From Pseudomonas sp. Ga0074129 (GTDB taxonomy: Bacteria; Pseudomonadota; Gammaproteobacteria; Pseudomonadales; Pseudomonadaceae), in assembly GCA_001465025.1 (NCBI GenBank), contig LNDO01000115.1, forward strand, positions 1 through 48,267: 48,267 bases of DNA, read 5' to 3'. This document shows positions 26,244-35,163 of this stretch, piece after piece. Every line of letters begins with the position of its first letter. Within the stretch, counting starts at the first letter, position 1. The notes beneath the pieces were generated by a model, which was not told where the DNA came from, did no database searches, and worked only from the letters and a program-made list of their open reading frames with translations. The translations under genes and the position numbers were made by a program.

Positions 26244-27827
26244 ATGAACAACTGGAACGCCGCCTGGCGCGAGCGAGCACTGCCTGAACTGGCCTCCCGC
26301 GATTGGGATCTGATCGTCGTCGGCGGCGGCATCAGCGGTGCCGGGATTCTGCGTGAAGCCGCGCGGCGCGGTTGGACGTGCCTGCTGCTGGAGCAGCGCG
26401 ACTTCGCGTGGGGCACGTCCAGCCGCTCTTCGAAAATGGTGCATGGCGGGTTGCGTTACATCGCCAAGGGACAGTTCGGCCTGACCCGCGATTCGGTGCG
26501 CGAGCGCCAGCGTCTGTTGCAGGAAGCGCCGGGCTTGGTCGATCCCTTGAGTTTTATCATGGCCCACTACCAGGGCGGCTTTCCCGGCCCCAAGGTATTC
26601 GGCGGTCTGCTGGCGGTGTATGACGCCTTGGCCGGCAAGCGTAATCATCTGTACTACCCGTTGCAGCAACTGCGCTACCTGGCACCCGGCATCAAGGAAG
26701 ACGGCCTGCTGGGTGGCACGCGCTTCTTCGATGCGGTGACCGACGATGCACGGCTGGTGCAGCGCGTGCTGGGCGAGGCCCGTGCCGATGGCGCTGAAGC
26801 ACTCAACGGCATGCGCGTGGTCGAACTGCTGCGCGAGGACGGGCGCGTCACCGGCCTGCTCGCCGAAGACAGTCAGACTGGCCTGCGCTACGGTTTCAAG
26901 ACCCGCGCCGTGGCGCAGGCTACTGGAGCTTGGGCCGATCAGCTGCGGCAGAAAACCGGGCTGGAACACATCCGCCCGCTGCGCGGCAGCCATCTGCTGA
27001 TCCCGGCCTGGCGCTTGCCAATGGCTCATGCGTTCAGCTTTATGCACGCCGCCGATAAACGCCCGGTGTTTGTCTTCCCGTGGGAAGGCGCGACGGTGAT
27101 CGGCACCACTGATCTGGATCACCCGGCTCCGCTGGCTGAAGAAGCACGCATTAGCCCGGATGAAGTGGGCTACCTGCTGGCCGCCTGCGCCCAGCAGTTC
27201 CCTGCTGCCGGAATCGGTGCGGCCGATGTGCTGTCGACCTGGGCCGGGGTTCGCCCGGTGGTCAGCGATGGCGCGCCGGGACGCAAACCCTCGGATGAAA
27301 AACGCGAGCATGCGCTCTGGGTGGAGCCCGGTTGCGTGACCTTGGCGGGCGGCAAGCTGACCACTTTCCGTTTGTTGGCGTTGGAAGTCTTGCAGGCCTG
27401 CGCGCCATTTGTTGACCGTGCCGTGCATGATCATGGCGCGCAGACATTTGCAGCGCTCGCCCCTCAACCGATGCCCGCGCTCAGTCCGGCTCAACAGCGG
27501 CGTCTGATCGGTCGCTATGGCCGCGCGTTGCCGCAGTTGCTAGCGCTGGTTGACGAACTGGGTGCCGAACAGGTGGTCGGCACCGATACGCTCTGGGCCG
27601 AGCTGGCCTGGGCCGCCGAACAGGAGTTGGTGCTGCATCTGGATGACCTGTTGCTGCGCCGTACTCGCCTCGGCCTGTTGTTGGAGCGCGGAGCGGCGGC
27701 TGAATTGCCGCGTATCCGGGCGTTGTGTCAGGCGCGGCTGGGCTGGAGCGATACACGCTGGCAACAGGAACAACAGGATTATTTGGCGCTGTGGCAACAC
27801 TGCTACAGCTTGCCAACTGAGGTCTGA
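26244..27827 (+). CDS. FAD-dependent glycerol-3-phosphate dehydrogenase-like protein
   Basis: 527 residues from the ATG at 26244, chosen for its spacing to CAGGA (26233-26237); an ATG at 26241 overlaps the previous stop. N-terminal FAD dinucleotide-binding motif VVGGGISGAGILREAARRG, then SSRSSKMVHGGLRYIAKGQF, as in GlpD. The C-terminal DAO-C domain spans about 390-520. GlpD oxidises glycerol-3-phosphate to DHAP at the membrane. It is a divergent GlpD member and probably not the main GlpD, since glpF/glpK/glpR are absent here. It is coupled to the preceding oxidase. Confidence 0.87.
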   Translation: MNNWNAAWRERALPELASRDWDLIVVGGGISGAGILREAARRGWTCLLLEQRDFAWGTSSRSSKMVHGGLRYIAKGQFGLTRDSVRERQRLLQEAPGLVDPLSFIMAHYQGGFPGPKVFGGLLAVYDALAGKRNHLYYPLQQLRYLAPGIKEDGLLGGTRFFDAVTDDARLVQRVLGEARADGAEALNGMRVVELLREDGRVTGLLAEDSQTGLRYGFKTRAVAQATGAWADQLRQKTGLEHIRPLRGSHLLIPAWRLPMAHAFSFMHAADKRPVFVFPWEGATVIGTTDLDHPAPLAEEARISPDEVGYLLAACAQQFPAAGIGAADVLSTWAGVRPVVSDGAPGRKPSDEKREHALWVEPGCVTLAGGKLTTFRLLALEVLQACAPFVDRAVHDHGAQTFAALAPQPMPALSPAQQRRLIGRYGRALPQLLALVDELGAEQVVGTDTLWAELAWAAEQELVLHLDDLLLRRTRLGLLLERGAAAELPRIRALCQARLGWSDTRWQQEQQDYLALWQHCYSLPTEV

Positions 27828-27834
27828 ATAACAG

Positions 27835-27876
27835 TAGCCCGGATGCAATCCGGGAGCGGTTTCCCGGAGTGGATCC
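27835..27876. repeat. REP element, GTAGCCCGGATG family
   Basis: The arm GTAGCCCGGATGCAATCCGG is followed by a shorter partner (TTTCCCGG...GGATCCGG). It sits between the GlpD-like and kinase genes and matches the arms of the REP pairs at 13.1-13.3 kb. Confidence 0.75.
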
Positions 27877-27911
27877 GGAATACGGCGCGCATTTATAGAA
27901 AGGGTTGTGTC

Positions 27912-29471
27912 TTGAGCGATAAAAACTACCTGCTGGCCATCGACAACGGCACCCAGAGCATCCGGGCGCTGCTGTTCGATCTTCAGGGCAACCTGCTCGC
28001 CAAGGGCAAGGTGGAGCTTGAGGCCTACTATTCCAAACAGCCCGGCTGGGCCGAGCAAGACCCGGAATACTACTGGGCTAGCTTGGGCGAGGCGTGCGCG
28101 CAGTTGTGGCAGCAGGTGGACATCGATCGCAGCCTAATCCGTGGCGTATCGCTGACCACCCAGCGTGGCACCCTGATCAATGTTGACGCGCACGGCCAGC
28201 CACTGCGCCCGGCGATGCTCTGGCTCGATCAGCGCCAGGCTGAAGTGCGCGAGCCAATCAAAGGGCCTTGGGGTTGGTTATTCAAGATCGTCAGAGCGCA
28301 GGCCACCGTGGATTATTTTCGCGCCCAAGCCGAGGTCAATTGGATTGCGCAGAATCAGCCGGATATCTGGGCCGCTACCCACAAGGTACTGCTGCTCTCG
28401 GGCTTTCTCACCCATCGGCTGTGCGGCCAGTTTGTCGACTCCCTGACCAGCTGCGTGGCCTACCTGCCGTTTGACTACAAACGCTTGCAGTGGGCCAAAC
28501 CGGGTGACTGGAAATGGCAGGCACTACCGGTGCGCCGCGAGCAACTGTCTGAGTTACGCAAACCGGGTGAGTTGCTGGGCCATATCACGGCGGCGGCCAG
28601 TCGCCATACCGGGATTCCCGAAGGCTTGCCGCTGATTGCCGCCGGTGCCGACAAAGCTTGCGAGGTGCTCGGCGCTGGCGGGGTGGCGACGAGCACGGCC
28701 TGTTTGTCTTATGGCACCACGGCGACCATCAACACCACGCGCAGCACCTACCTGGAAACCATCCCGCTGATTCCGCCATACCCATCGGCGATTCCTGATC
28801 ACTTCAACACCGAGGTTATGATTTATCGCGGCTTCTGGATGGTCAGCTGGTTCAAAAAGGAATTTGGTCTGCGCGAAATGCAGCGAGCTAAAGAGTTGGG
28901 CGTCGAGCCCGAGGCGCTGTTCGATGAATTGGTCAACAGCGTGCCGGCTGGTTCTATGGGCCTGATGCTGCAGCCGTACTGGTCGCCGGGGATTCGTGAG
29001 CCGGGGCTGGAGGCCAAAGGCTCGATCATTGGCTTTGGCGACGTGCACACCCGCGCGCACATCTACCGGGCGATTCTCGAAGGGCTGGCCTATGCCCTGC
29101 GTCAGGGCAAAGAAAAAATCGAGCAACGCTCTGGCACGCGCATCACCCGTTTGCGGGTGTCTGGCGGCGGCTCGCAGAGCGATGCGGCCATGCAACTGAC
29201 GGCGGATATTTTCGGACTGCCAGCCGAGCGCCCGCATCTGTATGAAACCAGCGGGCTGGGCGCAGCGATCAACTGTGCGGTCGGGCTGGGCTTGTACCCG
29301 GATTACCCCACGGCGATTGCCGCCATGACGCGGGTGGGGCAGGTTTTTACGCCTAACCCTGAAGCTCAGCGCACCTATGAGCAGCTGTACACACAGGTTT
29401 ATCAACGCATGTACAAGCAGCTTAAGCCGCTGTATCAGGCGATCCGCAAGATCACTGGCTACCCGGCGTAG
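27912..29471 (+). CDS. FGGY-family carbohydrate kinase
   Basis: 519 residues. The TTG at 27912 was chosen because AAAGGG lies eight bases before and the protein then begins MSDKNYLLAIDNGTQSIRAL, the family start. An upstream ATG start would run through the REP element. The FGGY ATPase core includes AIDNGTQSIRALLFD, GADKACEVLGAGGVATST and RVSGGGSQSDAAMQLTADIF. Possible substrates are glycerol, dihydroxyacetone or another polyol. It sits in the same direction as the oxidase and dehydrogenase, so it may supply the phosphorylated substrate. Its TAG stop lies in a repeat. Confidence 0.87.
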   Translation: MSDKNYLLAIDNGTQSIRALLFDLQGNLLAKGKVELEAYYSKQPGWAEQDPEYYWASLGEACAQLWQQVDIDRSLIRGVSLTTQRGTLINVDAHGQPLRPAMLWLDQRQAEVREPIKGPWGWLFKIVRAQATVDYFRAQAEVNWIAQNQPDIWAATHKVLLLSGFLTHRLCGQFVDSLTSCVAYLPFDYKRLQWAKPGDWKWQALPVRREQLSELRKPGELLGHITAAASRHTGIPEGLPLIAAGADKACEVLGAGGVATSTACLSYGTTATINTTRSTYLETIPLIPPYPSAIPDHFNTEVMIYRGFWMVSWFKKEFGLREMQRAKELGVEPEALFDELVNSVPAGSMGLMLQPYWSPGIREPGLEAKGSIIGFGDVHTRAHIYRAILEGLAYALRQGKEKIEQRSGTRITRLRVSGGGSQSDAAMQLTADIFGLPAERPHLYETSGLGAAINCAVGLGLYPDYPTAIAAMTRVGQVFTPNPEAQRTYEQLYTQVYQRMYKQLKPLYQAIRKITGYPA

Positions 29472-29518
29472 GATGGGTTGAACACAGTGATACCCATCGG
29501 CATATCGATGGGTATCGC
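29467..29518 (+). repeat. GTAGGATGGGTTGAAC-type repeat after the kinase
   Basis: CGTAGGATGGGTTGAACACA is followed by GTGATACCCATCG and a second dyad ATACCCATCG...CGATGGGTAT (29490-29514). It is the same unit as at 19984-20015. The repeat's TAG is the kinase stop codon. Confidence 0.8.
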
Positions 29519-29595
29519 CTTCGGCTAACCTGCGCGGCCCGACCCATCCAACGGGCTCTAGCGCGCGAGCCTTTGGACGGTTTCTCAGTGGCGCT

Positions 29596-30294
29596 TTAGG
29601 CCACATCCACCAAGATGACTTCGCTGTCTTCGATAGCTGTCACCCGTATCACCTCGACATCGCTGACGGCTACCCCATCGCGGGCCTGGGCGCTTACGCC
29701 GTTGACCTCAATGCGGCCGCTGGCGGCCACCAGATACGCCTTGCGAGAAGCGCCCAGCGGATATTCGGTGCTTTGGCCAGCTTGCATGGTGGCAGCAGCC
29801 ATGCGCGCGGGGGTGCGGATCGGCAGGGCGTCCTGGTCTTCGGCAAAACCGCTGGCCAAGGTGATAAAGGTGCCAGCACGTTCGCCTATGGGGAACGGCT
29901 TGCTGCCCCAAGACGGCGGTAGCCCGGATTGATTGGGCTCAATCCAGATCTGGAAAATCTTCGTCGTGCTGTCTTCCAGGTTGTATTCGCTGTGGGCAAT
30001 CCCGGTACCGGCACTCATCACCTGCACGTCACCCGCTTCGGTGCGGCCCTGATTGCCCAAGCTATCTTTGTGAGTAATGGCCCCCTGGCGCACATAGGTG
30101 ATGATCTCCATGTCGCGATGCGGGTGCGTGGGGAAGCCGCTATGCGCGGCAATCTCGTCGTCGTTCCACACCCTCAGCGTGCCCCAGCCCATGCGCGTGG
30201 GCTCGTAATACTGACCAAAGGAGAAATGATGGCGCGCATTCAACCAGCCGAAATCGGCGGCGCCCAGGTCGGCGTAAGGACGTACTTCAATCAT
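29596..30294 (-). CDS. Pirin-family bicupin protein
   Basis: 232 residues from the ATG at 30294, with GAGGA eight bases before it. The cupin metal motif is visible as GFPTHPHRDMEIITYVRQG with E-containing SAGTGIAHSEYN, the Fe-binding set of pirins. Bacterial pirins of the YhhW type can act as quercetinases or redox-linked regulators; the true substrate is unknown. A perfect hairpin TGCAGCGGT-CTT-ACCGCTGCA (30317-30337) sits in the 5' leader and could be an operator or RNA structure. Confidence 0.9.
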   Translation of the reverse strand: MIEVRPYADLGAADFGWLNARHHFSFGQYYEPTRMGWGTLRVWNDDEIAAHSGFPTHPHRDMEIITYVRQGAITHKDSLGNQGRTEAGDVQVMSAGTGIAHSEYNLEDSTTKIFQIWIEPNQSGLPPSWGSKPFPIGERAGTFITLASGFAEDQDALPIRTPARMAAATMQAGQSTEYPLGASRKAYLVAASGRIEVNGVSAQARDGVAVSDVEVIRVTAIEDSEVILVDVA

Positions 30295-30598
30295 GGCTCG
30301 ATCCTCGTTGGGGAACTGCAGCGGTCTTACCGCTGCATGTTGAGTGCCATTGATAGTCCTATAAATCAAAGCGATGTAAAAACTCTAAATATTGCTCTAA
30401 ATGATCGGTTTTGTAGTTTTATTCGGTCGTGAAAGGCGCTGTCGTGAGCCTGCCGTTGTTTTCTCACTGGCAGCCAGTTGCGCCTATACCGCATGATGTC
30501 AGCTCGCTATATCCCTTCAGATGTGCGGCATCTGGCCGATACATCCGATCATGGCTATTTGAGCTAGGCTAGATCAGTAACGTGAACAGGAGCGCATG
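30295..30598. other. Divergent pirin-CheV intergenic region
   Basis: 304 bp. It holds the 9-bp perfect dyad at 30317-30337 in the pirin leader, an AT-rich stretch (30355-30425), and AGGAG at 30588-30592 before CheV. No gene is seen. Confidence 0.5.
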
Positions 30599-31534
30599 AT
30601 GGCCGGCATTCTCGACTCAGTGAATCAACGCACCCAGCTGGTGGGCGAGAATCGCCTAGAAATTCTCATGTTTCGCCTTAATGGCCGGCAGTTGTTTGCG
30701 ATCAACGTGTTCAAAGTGCAGGAAGTGCTGCAAATGCCTAAGTTGACGCTGATGCCGCAGCGTCATCGGTTTGTCTGCGGTGTGGTCAACCTGCGTGGGC
30801 AAACCTTGCCGGTGATTGATCTGTCCCAGGCCATCGGCATGCGCCCCATCGTCCCAGATGAGCGCAGCACGATCATCGTCACCGAATACAACCGCTCCGT
30901 GCAGGCGTTTCTGGTGGGCGGGGTCGAACGCATTCTCAACCTCAACTGGGAATCCATCCTGCCGCCTCCGGGTGGTGCGGGGCGGCAGCATTACCTGACG
31001 GCGATCACCAAGGTTGATGACCAGATTGTTGAAGTGATCGACGTAGAAAAAGTGCTGTCCGAAATCAGCCCGATGAGCACCAAGGTCTCGCCGGAAAAAC
31101 TGGCTGATCCGCTGCTTGAGTTTGCCCGTGGTCGTGAGGTTTTGCTGGTCGACGATTCCAACGTGGCCATGACGCAGCTCAAAGGCACCATGGCGCAACT
31201 GGACATTCGTTGCCACTCGGCCAGCGATGGTTTGCGCGGCTTAAACTTGCTCAAGAGTTGGGCCGACGACGGCGTGGACGTGCATGAGAAGTTGCTCATG
31301 GTGATCACCGATGCCGAAATGCCCGAGATGGACGGTTATCGCCTCACCACTGAAATTCGCAGCGACCCTCGCCTGAAGGACCTTTATGTGGTGCTGCATA
31401 CCTCACTCTCCGGCAGCTTCAACGAAGCCATGGTGAAAAAGGTCGGGTGTGACAGTTTTCTCTCCAAATTCCAGCCGGACAAACTGGTCGATGTCGTGCG
31501 CCAGCGTTTGGCGATATTGCACGGTGAAGAGTAA
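30599..31534 (+). CDS. CheV-type chemotaxis protein (CheW domain plus receiver)
   Basis: 311 residues; the ATG at 30599 has AGGAG at six bases. CheW domain at about 18-160 (MFRLNGRQLFAINVFKVQEV, CGVVNLRGQTLPVIDL). Receiver domain at about 178-305 with acidic pocket LLVDDSN and phospho-acceptor D238 in ITDAEMPEMDGY, then LHTSLSG and the Lys in FLSKFQP. CheV couples chemoreceptors to CheA and its phosphorylation adjusts signalling. A perfect hairpin GGCCTGGCA-GCAT-TGCCAGGCC (31535-31556) starts right at its stop codon and likely ends both this and the convergent transcript. Confidence 0.93.
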   Translation: MAGILDSVNQRTQLVGENRLEILMFRLNGRQLFAINVFKVQEVLQMPKLTLMPQRHRFVCGVVNLRGQTLPVIDLSQAIGMRPIVPDERSTIIVTEYNRSVQAFLVGGVERILNLNWESILPPPGGAGRQHYLTAITKVDDQIVEVIDVEKVLSEISPMSTKVSPEKLADPLLEFARGREVLLVDDSNVAMTQLKGTMAQLDIRCHSASDGLRGLNLLKSWADDGVDVHEKLLMVITDAEMPEMDGYRLTTEIRSDPRLKDLYVVLHTSLSGSFNEAMVKKVGCDSFLSKFQPDKLVDVVRQRLAILHGEE

Positions 31535-31556
31535 GGCCTGGCAGCATTGCCAGGCC
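31535..31556. terminator. Hairpin between convergent CheV and DUF1499 genes
   Basis: A perfect 9-bp stem with a 4-base loop (GGCCTGGCA/TGCCAGGCC) immediately after the stop at 31534. The T-rich tract behind it is weak. Confidence 0.6.
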
Positions 31557-31565
31557 GGTACTTCG

Positions 31566-32045
31566 TTATTCGCTCAGACGCTGGCGTAAGCGCTCGATGC
31601 GTTCGCGGTTAACGTCGAAGTCCTTGTAACCAAGGCGCGACGCTGACCGCACTTCCACGGCCTGCGTGCCGATCATAAATTCCACATCATCGACGAAGCG
31701 CATCCATTGGCTGGTGTACTCGGCGCGCAAGTAACCGGGCGCTTCTTCCACTACGCGCGCCCTTGGCTCGCTCTCAAGCAGGGTTTTCAGTTTGCTCTGG
31801 GTTTGCTCAGCTGTGCCTACGAGGGGCAGGGCGGCGATGGCATGGCGCGCATCGCTGGCTTGGCTGCTGACACAGTTAGGCGAGTCTGGGCAGGCTGCTA
31901 GGTTGCCACCGTTGATACCCAGATTGTCGGGTGGGCTGCCACTGCAGGCACTCAGCAACAGCACCAGCGGCAACGCCAATGCAGGCTTGTGAGCGCGGCG
32001 GGTTGCTCGTATAAGAGCATTTTGCCAAACGGAAGCTGGATTCAT
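31566..32045 (-). CDS. DUF1499 family lipoprotein
   Basis: 159 residues. An N-terminal hydrophobic segment and lipobox (LVLLLSAC) mark it as a lipoprotein with the Cys near residue 34. The DUF1499 signature CPDSPNCVSSQ is followed by the family body (EPGYLRAEYTSQWMRFVDDV-type, here APGYLRAEYTSQWMRFVDDV). Function is unknown. The ATG overlaps the ATG of the divergent MOSC gene (CATG), and GGAGAG lies seven bases before it. An internal start closer to the signal peptide is possible. Confidence 0.86.
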   Translation of the reverse strand: MNPASVWQNALIRATRRAHKPALALPLVLLLSACSGSPPDNLGINGGNLAACPDSPNCVSSQASDARHAIAALPLVGTAEQTQSKLKTLLESEPRARVVEEAPGYLRAEYTSQWMRFVDDVEFMIGTQAVEVRSASRLGYKDFDVNRERIERLRQRLSE

Positions 32046-32850
32046 GTTGCATCTCTCCGGGTTGTACCGTTATCCAATGAAGTCGGCGGCGGGTGAGGCG
32101 TTGAGTGAAGCCATGCTCGATGACCTGGGTGTCCAGGGGGATCGGCGCTGGATGGCCGTTGATGCTGAAACAGGACGCTTTCTGACGCAACGTCTATTAC
32201 CGTCCATGACTCAGCTGAATGTTCGCTGGCAAGGTCACGCTTATATTGTGTTGAGCGCACCGGGCATGGACGAGCTGCAGGTGGCTGTTCCGGATGAATG
32301 GGCTCCGCTGCGGCCCGTGACGATCTGGCGCGATAATCCGCAGGTACCGGATGCGGGTGAGGCGGCGGCGCAGTGGCTGAGTTGCTGGCTGAAGCGGCCG
32401 TGTCGACTGGTTTATATCAGTGCTGAACGGGCCCGGCAGATCGACACCGCCTATGCGCAACCCGGTGAGCGGGTGGCTTTTGCAGATGGTTTTCCGTTGC
32501 TGTTGATTGGCCAGGCATCGCTGGAGGATTTGTCGGCGCGTGTGGGCCGAGCGTTGTCGATGCTGCGCTTTCGTCCCAATCTTGTGGTCAACGGCAGTGC
32601 GGCCTACGCCGAGGATGGTTGGTCGCGCATCCGCATTGGCGAGGTGGAGTTTCGCGTGGTGAAGGGATGCTCACGCTGCATCATGACCACCCTTGACCCT
32701 CTAACTGGCGAGCGCAGCGAAGACCGCGAGCCGCTCACCAGCTTGCGCCGTTACCGTGAGCGAGATGGTGAGGTCTATTTCGGACAAAACCTTATCGCTT
32801 GCGGTGGCGGGCGGCTGGCGTTGGATATGCCGGTTGAGGTCTTGGCTTAA
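32044..32850 (+). CDS. MOSC domain protein (YcbX-like)
   Basis: 268 residues. MOSC N-terminal beta-barrel domain at about 1-120 (LSGLYRYPMKSAAGEAL, DRRWMAVD), MOSC domain at about 125-265 with the conserved Cys pair in VVKGCSRCIMTTLDP and FGQNLIACGGG. YcbX-type proteins use a molybdenum cofactor and reduce N-hydroxylated compounds. E. coli YcbX also has a C-terminal ferredoxin domain, which is absent here. The ATG overlaps the opposite-strand ATG of the lipoprotein gene. Confidence 0.9.
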   Translation: MLHLSGLYRYPMKSAAGEALSEAMLDDLGVQGDRRWMAVDAETGRFLTQRLLPSMTQLNVRWQGHAYIVLSAPGMDELQVAVPDEWAPLRPVTIWRDNPQVPDAGEAAAQWLSCWLKRPCRLVYISAERARQIDTAYAQPGERVAFADGFPLLLIGQASLEDLSARVGRALSMLRFRPNLVVNGSAAYAEDGWSRIRIGEVEFRVVKGCSRCIMTTLDPLTGERSEDREPLTSLRRYRERDGEVYFGQNLIACGGGRLALDMPVEVLA

Positions 32851-32854
32851 CTCA

Positions 32855-32884
32855 GCCACGGCAGTCGTTAAGACCGGCCGTGGC
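32855..32884. terminator. Hairpin between convergent MOSC and slt genes
   Basis: GCCACGGC (32855-32862) pairs with GCCGTGGC (32877-32884). It sits between two convergent stop codons and lacks a long T-run, so it is a moderate candidate. Confidence 0.5.
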
Positions 32885-32906
32885 GTAGCCATTTCTCAGC
32901 GCGTAG

Positions 32907-34832
32907 TTATTGATCGAAATAACGCTCGTGCCAAGCCACTAGCGGTTGTGAGGCGTTGAGCTTCTCCCCGTAGATAACCGCGTACGTCAGTACGTTCTGC
33001 ACATACGAGCGGGTCTCGTCGAACGGGATGTTTTCAATCCATACGTCATACGACAGGTGATCCGCGCCGCGCAGCCACTGGCGAACGCGGCCGGGGCCGG
33101 CGTTGTAGGCGGCGGAAGCGAGCACACGGTTGCCTTTGAACTGGCCGTAGATCTGGCTCAAATAGGCTGCGCCCAATTGAATGTTGATCTCGGGGCGAAA
33201 GGCCATCTGCGGTGAGGACAGCGGGATGCCAAAGCGCTTGGCGGTTTCCATGGCGGTAGCCGGCATCAACTGCATCAAGCCCATGGCCCCTGCATGGGAC
33301 TTGGCGTCGGCCATAAAGGCGCTTTCCTGACGCGTGACGGCAAACACCCAGCTTGAGTGAATGTCGCGATTCTTGGCTTCGCGGATCAGGTGTTCGCGGT
33401 GAGCCATGGGGAAGCGTACGTCCAGATCATCCCAATACTGAGCCCGGCTGATGGTGTGGATCGCCGGGAAGTACCAGCCCATTTCGTAGGCCAGGCGTGC
33501 TTGGGCGACCATCTCATCACGGCTGAACAGGCGGCTAACGTTGTACCACTCGCGGCGGCCATCAGCGATCTTGCCGCGTGCATGAAACTCCAGCGCACGG
33601 CGGATGGCTGCCGAGTTACGCACTTTCTGGATGGTCTGCGGGCTCAGCGCAAGTGGCTTATTGTTCAGCGAATAGGGCATTTGCACCTGGTCGGCTGCCA
33701 TAAAGCCATAAAAGTCGCGCTCTTTGGCCAGCGCTTGATACAGCGCTTTGGGCTTTTGGTTGTTGGGTTGCGCCAGTTGCAGGCTGCGCGCCTGCCAGTA
33801 GCGCCAGCGACTGGTTTTAATCAAATCTGGCGGCATTCTGTTGGTCAGTTGGTGCGCCTCTTCCCAGCGCCCTAAACGTAGCAACAAGCGCGCGCGCCAC
33901 TCACTTACCGAGTTATCGCGCAACTCCGGGTCGTACTTGGCCATGATCGGCAAGGCCCGCGCATCGAAGCGCTTGGCCAGCGTCAGGCCAATTTCACGGG
34001 CGATGGCGACCTGTTCCTGGCTGGAAAACTTCATGCGCTGGGCATAGCTTTCAAGCAGTTTCAGTGCGTTTTCCGGCTCCTGGCGCGCCAATCGACGCAA
34101 GCCAAGGCCCACGGCATCAGCGGTGGCCGGATCATTTTGTGTGAAGCGCCCGGTTTGTTTGACCAGTAGCGGGTTCTGCGCCACTTCCAACAGATTTTTG
34201 CCCTGCTGGCCGAGGGTGGGCAAGGTTTTGATCAGGTGCGTGACCAAGCCGTAGTTGCGCGCTTCGGCAGCCAGTTTGGCGCGCTGCCAGCGTTTTTGCT
34301 CCGTGAGCTGACCATCAGCCGCCCAGAGCGCGAAGAGCGGATCGCAGGCGTTGGGTTGCGATTTACCCACCAGCCAGAGTTTCTCTGCAGTGGCGTGGCC
34401 TTCGCTGCGCATGCCGTGTTTCAACTGATACTGGCCGTACAGGCAGTCGAGTTCGGTGAAATTCAATGCTGGGTTGTAGTAATTGACGAAGGTTTGCCAC
34501 TCGCCGCGTTCAGCCAGCCAGCGCAACCAGCGCAGTTTCATCCAGTTGATTTGCGGCAGATCACCGTGTTCGGCGAGGAATTTTTCTATCTCATCGTTGC
34601 TCGCCCACTTCAGCCGTGCGGTGAGCTCGTCATACGCCAGATAAGGCTCCAGCGGATAGTCGCGCAGTGCCGTGGCGTAGCGTTCGTAAGGGCCTTTATC
34701 GCCTTTGGCCAATGCGGCTTTGGCTTGGTCGTAGTACTGACGTTGTTGCGCCAAGGTGACGGCGTTGGCGGCGGGAATGCTCAGGGTGGAAATCAACAGG
34801 CAGGACAACAGGCTGAATAAGGAACCGCGCAT
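32907..34832 (-). CDS. slt: Soluble lytic murein transglycosylase
   Basis: 641 residues from the ATG at 34832, which gives a signal peptide (MRGSLFSLLSCLLISTLSIP, cleavage after ANA). The superhelical U and L domains fill residues about 25-470. The catalytic SLT domain has the Glu in TRQESAFMADAKSHAGAMGL near residue 500, then QLMPATA and AYNAGPGRVRQWL. It cleaves peptidoglycan to 1,6-anhydromuramyl products in the periplasm. The start upstream at 34910 would hide the signal peptide. Confidence 0.94.
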   Translation of the reverse strand: MRGSLFSLLSCLLISTLSIPAANAVTLAQQRQYYDQAKAALAKGDKGPYERYATALRDYPLEPYLAYDELTARLKWASNDEIEKFLAEHGDLPQINWMKLRWLRWLAERGEWQTFVNYYNPALNFTELDCLYGQYQLKHGMRSEGHATAEKLWLVGKSQPNACDPLFALWAADGQLTEQKRWQRAKLAAEARNYGLVTHLIKTLPTLGQQGKNLLEVAQNPLLVKQTGRFTQNDPATADAVGLGLRRLARQEPENALKLLESYAQRMKFSSQEQVAIAREIGLTLAKRFDARALPIMAKYDPELRDNSVSEWRARLLLRLGRWEEAHQLTNRMPPDLIKTSRWRYWQARSLQLAQPNNQKPKALYQALAKERDFYGFMAADQVQMPYSLNNKPLALSPQTIQKVRNSAAIRRALEFHARGKIADGRREWYNVSRLFSRDEMVAQARLAYEMGWYFPAIHTISRAQYWDDLDVRFPMAHREHLIREAKNRDIHSSWVFAVTRQESAFMADAKSHAGAMGLMQLMPATAMETAKRFGIPLSSPQMAFRPEINIQLGAAYLSQIYGQFKGNRVLASAAYNAGPGRVRQWLRGADHLSYDVWIENIPFDETRSYVQNVLTYAVIYGEKLNASQPLVAWHERYFDQ

Positions 34833-35163
34833 GACACTTCCAGGCAAATAGTGCGTATCGGCCAAGCTTAGTCGTTTGCCTTGGGGCGGAGAAGGCTCAA
34901 AGCGTTTCAACGCGTAATCGCTCGCTAGAGCCGCCCGCTGCTGTACCGGCTTGCCAGTGATCGAGATTACGTGACCGAAGGACTAAATTGCCTGCGATGC
35001 TGGCCTGCTTCTCGGTTAGAATGCGCGCCCTGTTTTGCAGCTGCTGTGGCAGCTGTGAGTGGTTTTCTGGGTTTTTAGCCGGCCAGCGCCGTGTCGACGT
35101 GGCAAGCGTGTCACTTGCGGCAGTTAAACCCGCTATCCCCGTTGTTTTTTGTTGAGGCGCGTC
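34833..35163. other. Divergent slt-uup intergenic region
   Basis: 331 bp with promoter-like AT content around 35010-35025 (TAGAAT at 35017-35022 as a -10 candidate) but no well-placed -35. No gene or repeat is seen. Confidence 0.45.
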
